From: Marinomonas communis
GTDB taxonomy: Bacteria > Pseudomonadota > Gammaproteobacteria > Pseudomonadales > Marinomonadaceae
DNA: 64,000 bases
Direction: 5' to 3'
Assembly (NCBI RefSeq): GCF_004363305.1
Contig: NZ_SNZA01000004.1
Span: forward strand, 124,001-188,000
In this document: positions 26,463 to 35,354 of the stretch, in pieces
Numbering within the stretch: position 1 is the stretch's first letter
Layout: the number at the start of each line of letters is the position of its first letter
Position numbers and translations under genes: made by a program
The notes under the pieces: model-generated
The model's database searches: none
The model's input: the letters and a program-made list of their open reading frames with translations, nothing else
Told to the model about the DNA's origin: nothing

Positions 26463-27404
26463 ATGTTACAGATGCTGCTCACTACCGCCCCCATCTTTAT
26501 CTTGATGGGGTTGGGCTATACCGCTGTTCGAACACAGCTGGTAAGCGATGAAAGCATTGCGGGCATGGCTAAATTGGTCATGTACTTTACACTCCCCGCT
26601 CTAATTTTCAGTACGCTTGCTAAGATGGACCCAAGTGACGTCTTCATTCCTGAATACTTGATCGCCTTTAGCTTGGCATCATTGATGTCGTTAACCATTG
26701 GCTTGTTGTTCGCGCTGTACGTACTTAAGAACTCATCTCTTGCCGCTTCCCTGAAAGGAGCGGGCATGGCCTGTTCCAACTCAGGATTCTTTGGCTATCC
26801 GGTCATGCTGTTGGTTTTTGATGATCCACCAACCACTGCATTTGCCATGACCCTTATTGGGGAAAACGCCGTTGTCCTCCCTGTTGTCTTCGCTCTACTA
26901 AGCTACTTTTCCGCTAAAGACCAGGGAATGAGTTTAGGGAGAACCTTATTAGACACACTGAAACGACTGGCTAAGAACCCTCTAGTTATCGCTGTTATCG
27001 GCGGCATGTTCTTCTCACAATTTCATCTAGCCTTACCCGCTGTTGCTGATCGCGTCCTGGTAATGCTGTCTGGAGCTTCTGCCACACTCGCTCTAATGGT
27101 ACTGGGTGGTTCACTGGTAGGCACCAATATTAAAGGAAATGTTGCTGATATCAGTGCCATCGCTCTGGGTAAGCTTTTAATTCACCCTCTTTGTATGGCG
27201 ATTTTCATGTGGCTAATACCAGGAATTGATCCGCACCTGCAAATGGGCGCAATCATCCTAGCTGCAGTCCCTATGATGAGCATCTATCCGATTATAGGCA
27301 GCCAATATGGCTATCGATCATTTTGTGCCAGCACGCTCTTGATCACCACTCTGCTATCGTTTGTCACACTGTCTTTATTACTAACCTTGGTCACCTCTAA
27401 TTAG
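26463..27404 (+). CDS. AEC family transporter (auxin efflux carrier type)
   Basis: Inner-membrane carrier of 313 residues with about ten helices, the PIN/AEC fold. Marks: LTTAPIFILMGLGYTAVRTQ at the start, the gap helix with CSNSGFFGYPVML and the C-terminal ILAAVPMMSIYPIIGSQYG. Bacterial members move malonate, malate or other organic acids out of or into the cell. The gene sits 15 bp behind a PcaQ-like regulator in the same direction, so the substrate may be an aromatic-derived or dicarboxylic acid sensed by that regulator (inference). Confidence 0.9.
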   Translation: MLQMLLTTAPIFILMGLGYTAVRTQLVSDESIAGMAKLVMYFTLPALIFSTLAKMDPSDVFIPEYLIAFSLASLMSLTIGLLFALYVLKNSSLAASLKGAGMACSNSGFFGYPVMLLVFDDPPTTAFAMTLIGENAVVLPVVFALLSYFSAKDQGMSLGRTLLDTLKRLAKNPLVIAVIGGMFFSQFHLALPAVADRVLVMLSGASATLALMVLGGSLVGTNIKGNVADISAIALGKLLIHPLCMAIFMWLIPGIDPHLQMGAIILAAVPMMSIYPIIGSQYGYRSFCASTLLITTLLSFVTLSLLLTLVTSN

Positions 27405-27532
27405 CGAGTCATCACATAGCGCTACAACTTGGTACATAAAACAGCCACATTTGAAACAATTCATTACTATCACCTCGCTCGCCAAGGAGTAGTCTAATAT
27501 TAGACATAACCAAACGCTTGAGGAGATCTGAA

Positions 27533-28846
27533 ATGTTCGGATTTAGCCCTTCTAAAAAGGAAACCACCACAAGCTTTGTACAGGATGACAATGCCGATTT
27601 AATCAATTCGCTAAAGGAATTTTGCGCCACCATAACCTTTTCTCCAGATGGGGTTATCATGGATGCGAACGATCTTTTTTTGAATGCTGTTGGTTACTCT
27701 CTTGACGAAATCAAAGGACAACACCACCGTATGTTTTGTCATCAACAAGAAGTTGATTCCATTGAATACGCGTCCTTCTGGAATAAGCTTGCCCAAGGCG
27801 AAAGTCACAAAGGTCAGTTTTTAAGACAAAGAAAAGATGGCAGCAATTTGTGGCTAGAAGCCACCTATTTCCCAGTGAAACAAAATGGTCAAGTTGTTAA
27901 AGTCTTTAAGATTGCCACAGACATAACCGCTGAGAAAATTCGTACTCAAGCTCAAGACGCCTTACTCAACGCTATCGATCGTTCTAATGCGACCATTGAG
28001 TTTCAACCGGATGGGACCATCATCACGGCTAATAAAAACTTTATCGATACCCTTGGCTATAACTCTGTTCGAGACATACAAGGTAAGCACCATCGTATGT
28101 TTTGCCATGATGAGTTTTATCAAGAGCACCCTCATTTTTGGCAGGAGCTTGCTTCTGGACAAACAAAATCAGGGCTATTTCTTCGCAAAGATCGAGACGG
28201 CAATAATGTATGGATCGAAGCGACCTATAACCCGGTTTACGATTTACAAGGCAATGTTATCCGTATTGTGAAAGTTGCATCGAATGTCACTGAAAGAATG
28301 GAATGCCAGCTTTCTGTGCAAAATGCCGCTGGACTTGCTCATCAGTCAACGGAAAAAACCGCTGAAAACTCAGCCCACGGCTCTAAGTTACTCCGCCAGT
28401 CCGTTGAAAGCTCTAATGTTATTATTGAGCAAGTTAATCGCTCTGAAAGCTTGGTGGAAGACCTTAATCACCAGTCAGAAGAGATCAGCAAGATTGTTAC
28501 AACCATTGGTGCCATTGCGGAACAAACTAATTTACTTGCCTTGAACGCAGCCATTGAGGCGGCCCGAGCGGGTGAAAATGGTCGAGGGTTCGCTGTGGTA
28601 GCAGATGAGGTTCGCACATTGGCGGCTCGAACCAGTTCATCAACAGATGAAATCAGCACCATGGTAAATAAAAATAATCAGTTAGTTGGTGAAGTGCGCA
28701 ACAGCATGGGACAAGTGACTGAGCAGGTCGCGAAAAATGAGCAACTCATTAATGAAGCGTCAACGATCATCGACGACATTTTACAAGGTGCTAATGAAGC
28801 CTATAAAAGCATTGGCGAATTGGTCGCACGCGCTGAGAAACATTAA
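27533..28846 (+). CDS. Soluble PAS-PAS methyl-accepting chemotaxis protein
   Basis: Cytoplasmic chemoreceptor of 437 residues. Two PAS domains (about 22-135 and 145-258), each with the repeated pattern KG-HHRMFCH and a PAC-type WIEATYNPV, look like an internal duplication. They are followed by the signalling domain with [20 protein letters not shown] and [13 protein letters not shown]. No membrane helix, so it is an Aer-2-like or bdlA-like internal sensor. Both PAS repeats keep HHRMFCH with a Cys and His pairs, which may bind haem or a metal (inference). AGGAG stands before the ATG at 27533, which sets the start. Confidence 0.92.
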   Translation: MFGFSPSKKETTTSFVQDDNADLINSLKEFCATITFSPDGVIMDANDLFLNAVGYSLDEIKGQHHRMFCHQQEVDSIEYASFWNKLAQGESHKGQFLRQRKDGSNLWLEATYFPVKQNGQVVKVFKIATDITAEKIRTQAQDALLNAIDRSNATIEFQPDGTIITANKNFIDTLGYNSVRDIQGKHHRMFCHDEFYQEHPHFWQELASGQTKSGLFLRKDRDGNNVWIEATYNPVYDLQGNVIRIVKVASNVTERMECQLSVQNAAGLAHQSTEKTAENSAHGSKLLRQSVESSNVIIEQVNRSESLVEDLNHQSEEISKIVTTIGAIAEQTNLLALNAAIEAARAGENGRGFAVVADEVRTLAARTSSSTDEISTMVNKNNQLVGEVRNSMGQVTEQVAKNEQLINEASTIIDDILQGANEAYKSIGELVARAEKH

Positions 28847-28855
28847 AGCCTAAAG

Positions 28856-28889
28856 CTCTGCAGCGTTAGAAGTCACTAACGCTGCAGAG
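28856..28889. terminator. Hairpin between PAS-MCP gene and aroQ
   Basis: CTCTGCAGCGTTAG / CTAACGCTGCAGAG, 14-bp perfect stem with 6-nt loop between convergent genes. The flanks are only weakly T-rich. Confidence 0.65.
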
Positions 28890-28896
28890 ACATGTT

Positions 28897-29346
28897 TTAA
28901 GAAAGCTTTTTAATCAGGCCTTGCATGCCCAAAACATAACCCTGAACACCCATGCCGATGACAATTCCAACCGCACAAGGCGAAATGTATGAGTGATGGC
29001 GGAATGCTTCTCGTGCATGAACATTAGAAATATGCACTTCTACCACAGGAACTTCGGCGCCTTTAATCGCATCATGCAAGGCAATCGACGTGTGAGTGTA
29101 TGCACCAGGGTTAAACACAACACCTAACATTTTACCCGCTTTGATCAATTGACCAGCTTCATGGATAGCATCTACCAGCGCACCTTCATGATTTGACTGG
29201 CGAAAGTCCACTTTAAAACCGTGCTTAGCCGCTTCTTCCTGACACATTGCCTCAACATCAGCTAACGTCTCATGTCCGTAGGTTTGTGGCTCTCGCTGCC
29301 CTAGCAAGTTAAGGTTTGGCCCGTTTAGTACCATGATGGTAGACAT
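28897..29346 (-). CDS. aroQ: Type II 3-dehydroquinate dehydratase
   Basis: Shikimate-pathway enzyme of 149 residues that converts 3-dehydroquinate to 3-dehydroshikimate. It has the family length and motifs: VLNGPNLNLLGQREPQTYG with the active-site Tyr and lid, FRQSNHEGALVDAIHEA, VFNPGAYTHTSIALHDAI, and the catalytic His in VEVHISNVHAREAFRHHSY. The start is the ATG ending at 29346 with GGGAG upstream; the frame is open further up without a ribosome site. It stands alone, not beside accBC as in many gammaproteobacteria, so this could be a second copy with a catabolic (quinate-type) role. Confidence 0.95.
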   Translation of the reverse strand: MSTIMVLNGPNLNLLGQREPQTYGHETLADVEAMCQEEAAKHGFKVDFRQSNHEGALVDAIHEAGQLIKAGKMLGVVFNPGAYTHTSIALHDAIKGAEVPVVEVHISNVHAREAFRHHSYISPCAVGIVIGMGVQGYVLGMQGLIKKLS

Positions 29347-29484
29347 ACTTACTCCCAAATAACATTGCACTATGACGCAGTGCATCGATTGTAAAATAGG
29401 CGGTAAATATATCACTTACCTGAACGATGCCGTTCATTTTTCATATGATTTTTTTTACTTAAAAATTGGCTCAATAATTAAGTA

Positions 29485-30705
29485 TCAAGCCAATGACGTC
29501 TCCGAGCGCAAGCGCGCAACAGGTCGCTCATCGATGAATAAATGAATGATGGCTGTCACCATGGCGATGGCAGAAGCGGCCCACCAGACAACATCATAGG
29601 AGCCGGTTGTATCGTACAGGTAGCCACCTAACCACACGCCACAGAAGGATCCCACTTGGTGACTTAAGAAGACGATGCCATACAGCATACCCATATGCTT
29701 AAGGCCAAACATTTGCCCCACAAGGCCAGACGTTGGCGGCACTGTCGCCAACCACAGTAGACCAGTCGCGATAGCAAACACATAAACACTGCCAGCTGTC
29801 ATCGGGTAAAGCATAAAAACGGCGATCACAATGGCTCGTATGCCATAGATATAGGCTAATAATGTTTTTTTAGAGTACTTACCCGACCAAGAGCCAGAGA
29901 TCAAACAACCGAAGATATTAAACAAACCAATGAGTGCCAAGCTCATCACCGCAACATCTGGCTCGAAGCCTTTATCCGATAAAAACGCTGGCATGTGTAC
30001 GGTAATAAACGCCAATTGGAAGCCACAGACAAAAAAGCCTGCCACCAACAGCCAATAATGAGAGTAAGCGCCCGCTTCTTGTAACGCTTGTTTAGCGGTT
30101 TGCCCAGAATTGCTTTCAGTGTTATTGCTAGTCGCCCCATCACGCGCTAAAGGTAAAGCACACACAACCATTAACAGGGCACAGGCCGCCAGTAATAATA
30201 ACGCCGAACTCCAGCCATATGCTGATAAGAATGACTGAGCAACTGGCACAACCAACAACTGTCCTGCCGAGCCCGCCGCACTACCTAACCCTAAAGCAAA
30301 CGCTCGCTTTTCTGGAGCGACCATACGTGCCATCGCAGGTAACACAACGCCAAAACCTGTCGCAGCAATCCCCATTCCCATCAGGAAACCAGAACCTATA
30401 TGCAGTTCAGCCGCCCCACTGGCATTCGCTGTGACATACAATCCAAGAGCATACAGCACCGTGCCGGCCAAAACTGTTTTTAAGGTACCAAATCGGTCCG
30501 AGATTGCCCCTGCAATCGGCTGTGTTAGCCCCCACCATAAATTCTGTAGAGCCAAAGACATGGCAAACACTTCTCGACCATAGCCAAATTCATCAGAGAT
30601 CGGGGCCATAAAAAAGCCCATTGATGAACGTAAACCAAAGTTGAGCGCCAGTAGGACGCAGGCAAATGCGACGGCAATGCTGAGAAGTTTAACAGGCTGT
30701 GACAC
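29485..30705 (-). CDS. MFS transporter (OFA/NarK-like 12-TM carrier)
   Basis: Inner-membrane major facilitator carrier of 406 residues with twelve helices. Marks: FGLRSSMGFFMAPISDEFGY at the start, the A-motif GAISDRFGTLKTV between helices 2 and 3, and the C-terminal VGQMFGLKHMGMLYGIVFLS, all typical of the group with oxalate/formate and monocarboxylate antiporters. The start is taken as a GTG because AAGGA stands six bases before it; a TTG just upstream is too close to the ribosome site. Substrate unknown. Confidence 0.85.
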   Translation of the reverse strand: MSQPVKLLSIAVAFACVLLALNFGLRSSMGFFMAPISDEFGYGREVFAMSLALQNLWWGLTQPIAGAISDRFGTLKTVLAGTVLYALGLYVTANASGAAELHIGSGFLMGMGIAATGFGVVLPAMARMVAPEKRAFALGLGSAAGSAGQLLVVPVAQSFLSAYGWSSALLLLAACALLMVVCALPLARDGATSNNTESNSGQTAKQALQEAGAYSHYWLLVAGFFVCGFQLAFITVHMPAFLSDKGFEPDVAVMSLALIGLFNIFGCLISGSWSGKYSKKTLLAYIYGIRAIVIAVFMLYPMTAGSVYVFAIATGLLWLATVPPTSGLVGQMFGLKHMGMLYGIVFLSHQVGSFCGVWLGGYLYDTTGSYDVVWWAASAIAMVTAIIHLFIDERPVARLRSETSLA

Positions 30706-30795
30706 GGTCAATCCTTGTGCGAAATAAGCAAAATCTGACGTTACGCCAATTCTTGTTCCATCACAATAGCCGCGTAGCAGAAGCGCAATTTTGTT

Positions 30796-31458
30796 CTAAA
30801 ACGCTTTAAACTCTCCTACTCGCTCCACCGCGTGTTGGTAATCCGAATCTTTACGAATCGTCTGAAGCCAGCGCTCAATACTTGGATATTGATCCATTGC
30901 CGAAACGGATCGCATCGCTAATAAGGGGAAACTCATTTGCATGTCAGCAGCACTCCTAGCCTCGCCAGCAAACCATTCATTTGCCTGAAGGTGCTTTTCT
31001 ACCAATGCGAGCACATCTTCTAAACGCGGCATGATGAAGCTATCAATTACTTTATTACAAAGGGATTTTGCTATTGGCTTCACAAAGAAAGGCATCGGCT
31101 GAGTTGGAATCTTGCGAAACACGAGCATCATGACTAGCAGCGGCATAAAAGAGCCTTCGGCAAAGTGAAGCCAGTAGCGATATTTCCTTAGGGCGATTTT
31201 ATCTACTGGCCTTAACTGATTGCTCGTATCGTACTCATCCGCCAAAAACTCCAGAATGGCGCCAGACTCGGCAATCGTCAGCTCTTCATCTTGTAAAACG
31301 GGTGCATGACCAAGTGGGTGTACACGCTTGAGAGATTCTGGTGCGGTATTTCCAGAGGTTCTTTGATAAACCTTAACTTCGTATTCGAGTTTTAGCACTT
31401 CAAGGGCCCACGCAATTCGCTGTGACCTCGAGTTTTCCAAATGGTGTAGTAGCAACAT
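30796..31458 (-). CDS. Glutathione S-transferase
   Basis: Cytosolic GST of 220 residues. Thioredoxin-like N-terminal domain (1-80) with LLHHLENSRSQRIAWALEVL, in which the conserved Ser sits where GSH is activated, and LTIAESGAILEFLAD, the GSH-binding ES motif with the cis-Pro in GHAPVL. All-helical C-terminal domain from 88 with FAGEARSAADMQMSFPLL (the folding Asp motif). It resembles the bacterial GstA/URE2p-like groups; detoxification of electrophiles is expected. A separate transcription unit. Confidence 0.92.
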   Translation of the reverse strand: MLLLHHLENSRSQRIAWALEVLKLEYEVKVYQRTSGNTAPESLKRVHPLGHAPVLQDEELTIAESGAILEFLADEYDTSNQLRPVDKIALRKYRYWLHFAEGSFMPLLVMMLVFRKIPTQPMPFFVKPIAKSLCNKVIDSFIMPRLEDVLALVEKHLQANEWFAGEARSAADMQMSFPLLAMRSVSAMDQYPSIERWLQTIRKDSDYQHAVERVGEFKAF

Positions 31459-31524
31459 TGATCTTCTCCTTGTACTTCTCAGTGAATACGATGAGTGAAG
31501 ATGAACGGATTGTATTAGACATTA

Positions 31525-31558
31525 AAAAAGCGCTCCCTTCATGTTAGGCAGCGCTTTT
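31525..31558 (-). terminator. Terminator of the GGDEF/EAL operon
   Basis: AAAAAGCGCT / AGCGCTTTT stem with a 15-nt loop and, on the minus strand, a U-run, just after the stop of the GGDEF/EAL gene. Confidence 0.75.
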
Positions 31559-31583
31559 AAAATAGTACATTCTGATCCCAGAA

Positions 31584-33956
31584 TTAAGCTTCAATGTGCT
31601 CTTCTTGCCACTGTTCTCGCCAAGTTAAAAACGCTTCAATTGGCATCGGCTTACCTATGAAGTAACCCTGTGCTTCTTCACAGCCAAGCTCTCCTAATAC
31701 TTGATACATTTCTGCGGTTTCTACACCTTCTGCGACCACATCCAGTCCCAAGTTATGGGCCAGATCAATGGTAGATTGCACAATGGTTCGATCATTAGCA
31801 TCATCCATCATGCCGAATACGAAAGACTGGTCCACTTTTAATTCATTGACTGGAAGCCGTTTCAGATAGCCTAACGAAGAGTAGCCAGTTCCAAAGTCAT
31901 CGATCGACAGACGAAAACCCATATTCGAAAGCTTGGCTAAGGTTTGTTCCGCAAAAGCCGGATCATCCATGATGGCGCTCTCTGTGATTTCTAAGCACAC
32001 GCCCGACGTTGGCACATCAAAAGTATCCAGCGTTTGTCGAACATAATCAGGGAAAGACGGCGATAACAAGTCACGCGTCGACAAATTCACAGAGACTCTA
32101 AATAGCCGATTTTCTTGCTGTAAAGCCTGCCATTGCTCCGCCAGCGCACTAATCATCCATTTGGTAATTTCACGTATAAACCCTGTTTGCTCTGCAAAGG
32201 GCACAAATTTATAAGGTGGTACTAAACCTTTTTCAGGATGCTGCCAACGTACTAAGGCTTCAGCAGCCACTACCTTATGATTGGCTGTAGACACCTTCGG
32301 CTGAAGGTAAACTCGAAGCTCATTGTTTGTTACCGCTCGGCGCAATTCTGATAATAAGCTCAAGCTCTCTGGTGTCGACGTCACAAAGTCGCTCTTATAG
32401 ACAACAATGTCTTCACTGCGTCGTTTCGCTGTATACATCGCAACCTGAGATGCATTGATCAAATCATCACACCCAGAAGCATCCAATGGCCATGTAGCAA
32501 TACCGATGCTGGCACTGAGGTCGATTAGGTTATTATCAATTTCTAATGGTTGATTCAGTCGAGCTAATAAAGAGCTAGCCACATGGCTTGCGGAGTCTTC
32601 ATTTGGCAACACCAGCACCGAGAATTCGTCACCACTGACACGTGCTAGCTTCTCATGCCCTGAACAACTTTCCCCCAACAGTCGAGTTGCCGTGGCCTTA
32701 AGAATTTCATCCCCCATTTCATAACCTAGAACATCATTGATCTGCTTGAAGCGATCTAAGTTAATGGTGATCACACTCAAGGCATCATATTCACCAGACT
32801 GAATCATTTGTGCCACTTTGCTGCGAAAGCTCAGACGGTTCGGCAACCCTGTTAAGGCATCGTTGTATGCCAGTTTGGTGATGGTTTCTTGTTGCTGCTT
32901 AATACTACTGCGCATGCCATCAAAGCTCCGCGCCAACTCGCCAACCTCATCGGTTCGACGAACACCGCTAACTTCGACATCATAATTCCCTTGTTCTAGT
33001 GCACCAGTGGCATCTGTCAAACGCTCCAAGGGACGAGCCACGCGGCGGGACAGCCAAGTAACAGCAACAGCAAAAACAACCAAACCAATCAGAGTAATGA
33101 CTAGGTATTGATGAAACAGTTCATCAAACTGAGTGCCCGCTTCTTCTAGAGATTTCATAAACGCCAAGCTTAAAAAGCCACCAATGACTTGCTGACCGTG
33201 AATGACGCTGACATAGGTATCTTCTGCCACACGCATATCAAGCGCTAAATTTTCTAAGAAGAACTGACCTGGAATGTCTTGTAAAAAGTGCTGTTCTAAT
33301 CGCTCTGAGCTGGCTAAGACGTTTACATCTGACTCTTTGTTGTTCGACATCAAAACCACATCGATACCTGACAAATCACGCGCCTCAGCCACCATGTCAC
33401 GCTCAATGGCGAACCCCATGATGACATAGCCTAGCAGCCTCGGAGCCCGAACTGGCACGACAACAAATTGTGTCGGCACACCACTATAGAGAGCCGTAAT
33501 ATAAGCCTCTTCGCCTTTCTCTTGACGAGCTTTTGCCAAGTCATCAATCAAAGCAGCTAATTTGTTCGATTGCATCATGTCATCTTTCGAGGAGGCTTTC
33601 AGATGCCATTGCTGATCTACCAAAATCGCGACCGATGCCCCAATTCGATGAGAACTGTTCACCAGAGCGGAAGCAATGGTATTTTCATCTTGGGAAGCGA
33701 CAGCAGAGCGGAAACCAAAATCGGACGCCAACAATTCGGCGCCCTCTTCTAACTGCTGATGATTTTGAATGATTAATTTATTCCAGACCCGTTCCGAGAC
33801 AGAAATGGAATGTTGAATGTCTTCTCTGACATAGCGCTCGACTGCTCCTTGTACAATCCAAAAGCCAACGGTCTGAATCAATACCAACAGCAGTAATGTC
33901 ATCAAAATAAAGCGAACAGACAACCGAACATGCATCCAGCGCGGTAGGGACGACAT
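31584..33956 (-). CDS. Cache-HAMP-GGDEF-EAL c-di-GMP signalling protein
   Basis: Membrane protein of 790 residues. TM1 (about 14-34), a periplasmic double-Cache-like sensor (about 40-275; ERVWNKLIIQNHQQLEEGAE, LLGYVIMGFAIERDMV), TM2 (about 282-303), HAMP (305-357), GGDEF domain with SGDEF at 441-445, EAL domain with E566-A-L, NLSTRDLL, EITESAIM, IDDFGTGYSSL and KVDQSFV. The first Gly of GGDEF is Ser, often still active; the EAL set is complete, so it may be bifunctional. Its ATG overlaps the stop of the preceding gene by 1 nt, so synthesis is coupled to the periplasmic protein encoded there, which could be its sensory partner. Confidence 0.93.
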   Translation of the reverse strand: MSSLPRWMHVRLSVRFILMTLLLLVLIQTVGFWIVQGAVERYVREDIQHSISVSERVWNKLIIQNHQQLEEGAELLASDFGFRSAVASQDENTIASALVNSSHRIGASVAILVDQQWHLKASSKDDMMQSNKLAALIDDLAKARQEKGEEAYITALYSGVPTQFVVVPVRAPRLLGYVIMGFAIERDMVAEARDLSGIDVVLMSNNKESDVNVLASSERLEQHFLQDIPGQFFLENLALDMRVAEDTYVSVIHGQQVIGGFLSLAFMKSLEEAGTQFDELFHQYLVITLIGLVVFAVAVTWLSRRVARPLERLTDATGALEQGNYDVEVSGVRRTDEVGELARSFDGMRSSIKQQQETITKLAYNDALTGLPNRLSFRSKVAQMIQSGEYDALSVITINLDRFKQINDVLGYEMGDEILKATATRLLGESCSGHEKLARVSGDEFSVLVLPNEDSASHVASSLLARLNQPLEIDNNLIDLSASIGIATWPLDASGCDDLINASQVAMYTAKRRSEDIVVYKSDFVTSTPESLSLLSELRRAVTNNELRVYLQPKVSTANHKVVAAEALVRWQHPEKGLVPPYKFVPFAEQTGFIREITKWMISALAEQWQALQQENRLFRVSVNLSTRDLLSPSFPDYVRQTLDTFDVPTSGVCLEITESAIMDDPAFAEQTLAKLSNMGFRLSIDDFGTGYSSLGYLKRLPVNELKVDQSFVFGMMDDANDRTIVQSTIDLAHNLGLDVVAEGVETAEMYQVLGELGCEEAQGYFIGKPMPIEAFLTWREQWQEEHIEA

Positions 33957-34567
33957 TAAAAAGACACTCCTTTGGTCTTAAGTTGTAATGTGTGCGTCGA
34001 CTTCAGTTCCTCTGCTGTCACTGTGAACGCCTCATAAGGTGCACCATATGGGAAGTTCTTGTGCCACACTTCAAGTGTATAAGCACTAGGCATTAGATCG
34101 TTAAATACAACCGCCCCTGTATCATTTGTCTTAGCAAAAACAGGCGTATCGTTGACTAACACCCAAGCCAACATGCTGTCATGAATATTACAACCTAACT
34201 CAACTATGCCCACTTCATCAAACACCACTGGTGTATCAGGTGTACCAGTATAGAGCTCTAGTTCGAAGACTTTTGCAGGGGAGAAAGAATATACATGATG
34301 GCGAACATCATCTTGGTTAGGAAAAGTCATTGAAGTGTTTAAGGTAACGACTTGAACGCCGGGGATAAACTGACGATCAGCCTGAGCCATCTCTACATTA
34401 GCCAACGGCTGAGACTTGGCCTGAAGCGCAGGAGACTTAACAAACACCACCGCTTCATTTAACGGCTGCCCCTGTTCATCGACCACTTTGAAATCAATCT
34501 GCGCAAACGATACACAAGGCCAAGCCAACGCAAAGCTAACGGCCAAATACGATGAGCACTTCAACAT
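33956..34567 (-). CDS. Periplasmic cupredoxin-like protein, methylamine-utilization type
   Basis: Exported protein of 203 residues with a signal peptide (LKCSSYLAVSFALAWPCVSF, cleavage near AQ). The mature part has the cupredoxin-like pattern of the 'methylamine utilization protein' group: NTSMTFPNQDDVRHHVYSFS, a His pair, and later VELGCNIHDSMLAWVLV with Cys and His, the copper-ligand layout (H, C, H, M). A beta-sandwich tail follows. It is directly coupled (TAATG-type overlap) to the GGDEF/EAL protein; metal or redox state sensing by this protein for that partner is an inference. No methylamine dehydrogenase genes are near. Confidence 0.85.
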   Translation of the reverse strand: MLKCSSYLAVSFALAWPCVSFAQIDFKVVDEQGQPLNEAVVFVKSPALQAKSQPLANVEMAQADRQFIPGVQVVTLNTSMTFPNQDDVRHHVYSFSPAKVFELELYTGTPDTPVVFDEVGIVELGCNIHDSMLAWVLVNDTPVFAKTNDTGAVVFNDLMPSAYTLEVWHKNFPYGAPYEAFTVTAEELKSTHTLQLKTKGVSF

Positions 34568-34699
34568 GATGTTTGATCCCCGGACTGAAAGTAAGGTCAT
34601 TTTACCCATTGAATGAATTCTTTTTAAGCCAAAAAGAGAGCCTACTACTAATTAAATCTCAAACAGACATAAGAATTCTCGCAATCCATAGCATCCTCC

Positions 34700-34728
34700 T
34701 TGAGTCAGAGCTGACAACCACTTATAAT
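34700..34728 (+). promoter_or_regulatory. Sigma-70 promoter of the tRNA-Arg locus
   Basis: TTGAGT, 17 bp spacer, TATAAT, ending 16 bp before the first tRNA sequence. A near-consensus promoter as usual for tRNA genes. Confidence 0.8.
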
Positions 34729-34744
34729 GCGCCGCCTACATGAT

Positions 34745-34790
34745 GCGCCCGTAGCTCAGCTGGATAGAGCGTCGCCCTCCGGAGGCGAAG
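34745..34790 (+). pseudogene. Truncated tRNA-Arg(CCG), 5' part only
   Basis: The first 46 nt of a tRNA-Arg: acceptor 5' arm GCGCCCG, D-arm GCTCAGCTGGATAGAGC and anticodon arm CGCCCTCCGGAGGCG. The variable loop, T-arm and 3' acceptor arm are gone; an unrelated A-rich stretch follows. It stands directly behind the promoter and 93 bp upstream of the intact copy. Confidence 0.9.
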
Positions 34791-34837
34791 GACTGCATTT
34801 AAAAAAATCCGGAGAGAACAAGACAATTTTTAGCAAT

Positions 34838-34914
34838 GCACCCGTAGCTCAGCTGGATAGAGCGCACCCCTCCGGAGGGTGAGGTCGAAGGTTCAAATCC
34901 TTTCGGGTGTACCA
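34838..34914 (+). tRNA. tRNA-Arg(CCG)
   Basis: Complete 77-nt tRNA with encoded CCA. Acceptor arms GCACCCG / CGGGTGT, D-arm GCTC-AGCTGGATA-GAGC, anticodon arm CACCC-CTCCGGA-GGGTG with anticodon CCG (reads CGG), T-arm GAAGG-TTCAAAT-CCTTT. The acceptor stem differs from the truncated copy upstream (GCACCCG against GCGCCCG), so it is not a simple duplication. Likely transcribed from the promoter in front of the broken copy. Confidence 0.95.
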
Positions 34915-35354
34915 TTTCCCAATAAAATCAATGAGATAAAGAACTCTTTAGATTCATTGATTGTCATTTTTCTCTGTAATCAACATTTGACGGACCAAAT
35001 CCAAACCTATTACAGAGGCCTTTGCTTTTTTTAGTCACTCTTGCCCTATCTTTCACTTGTGACCAAAAAGTGACTATTTGGTGTCTATACACCTAAAACT
35101 AAGTATCTGGCCTCTAAACATCTGTACCCTTGCCTTTCAAGAAGAGTGGGGGTATTGATCCTAGTAAAATACTAACAAAATCAGTCATGCTATATGCTTA
35201 ACTAGGCTTTAAGCCATCAAGGATTAAAATTAGTATTTAGAATACACTCGACTAATATGTTATATTTTAAAAGCATATGAAAGAGCTGATAGCAGCCATA
35301 CGTACTGTTCAATACAAGCATTTAAATTTAAACTTTTAGAAAGGATTATTCTAT
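34915..35354. other. Gene-free left flank of the integrated element
   Basis: 440 bp without a gene. AT-rich and with no repeat I could pair with the tRNA 3' end. A probable promoter for the downstream operon lies in the AT-rich stretch around 35230-35280 (TAATATGTTATATTTT); no exact boxes are claimed. Confidence 0.5.

Noticed and set aside
32993-33060. GGDEF-EAL protein (31584-33956) read as a chemoreceptor because of the HAMP segment
   Set aside because: The frame continues into GGDEF and EAL domains without signalling-helix motifs.
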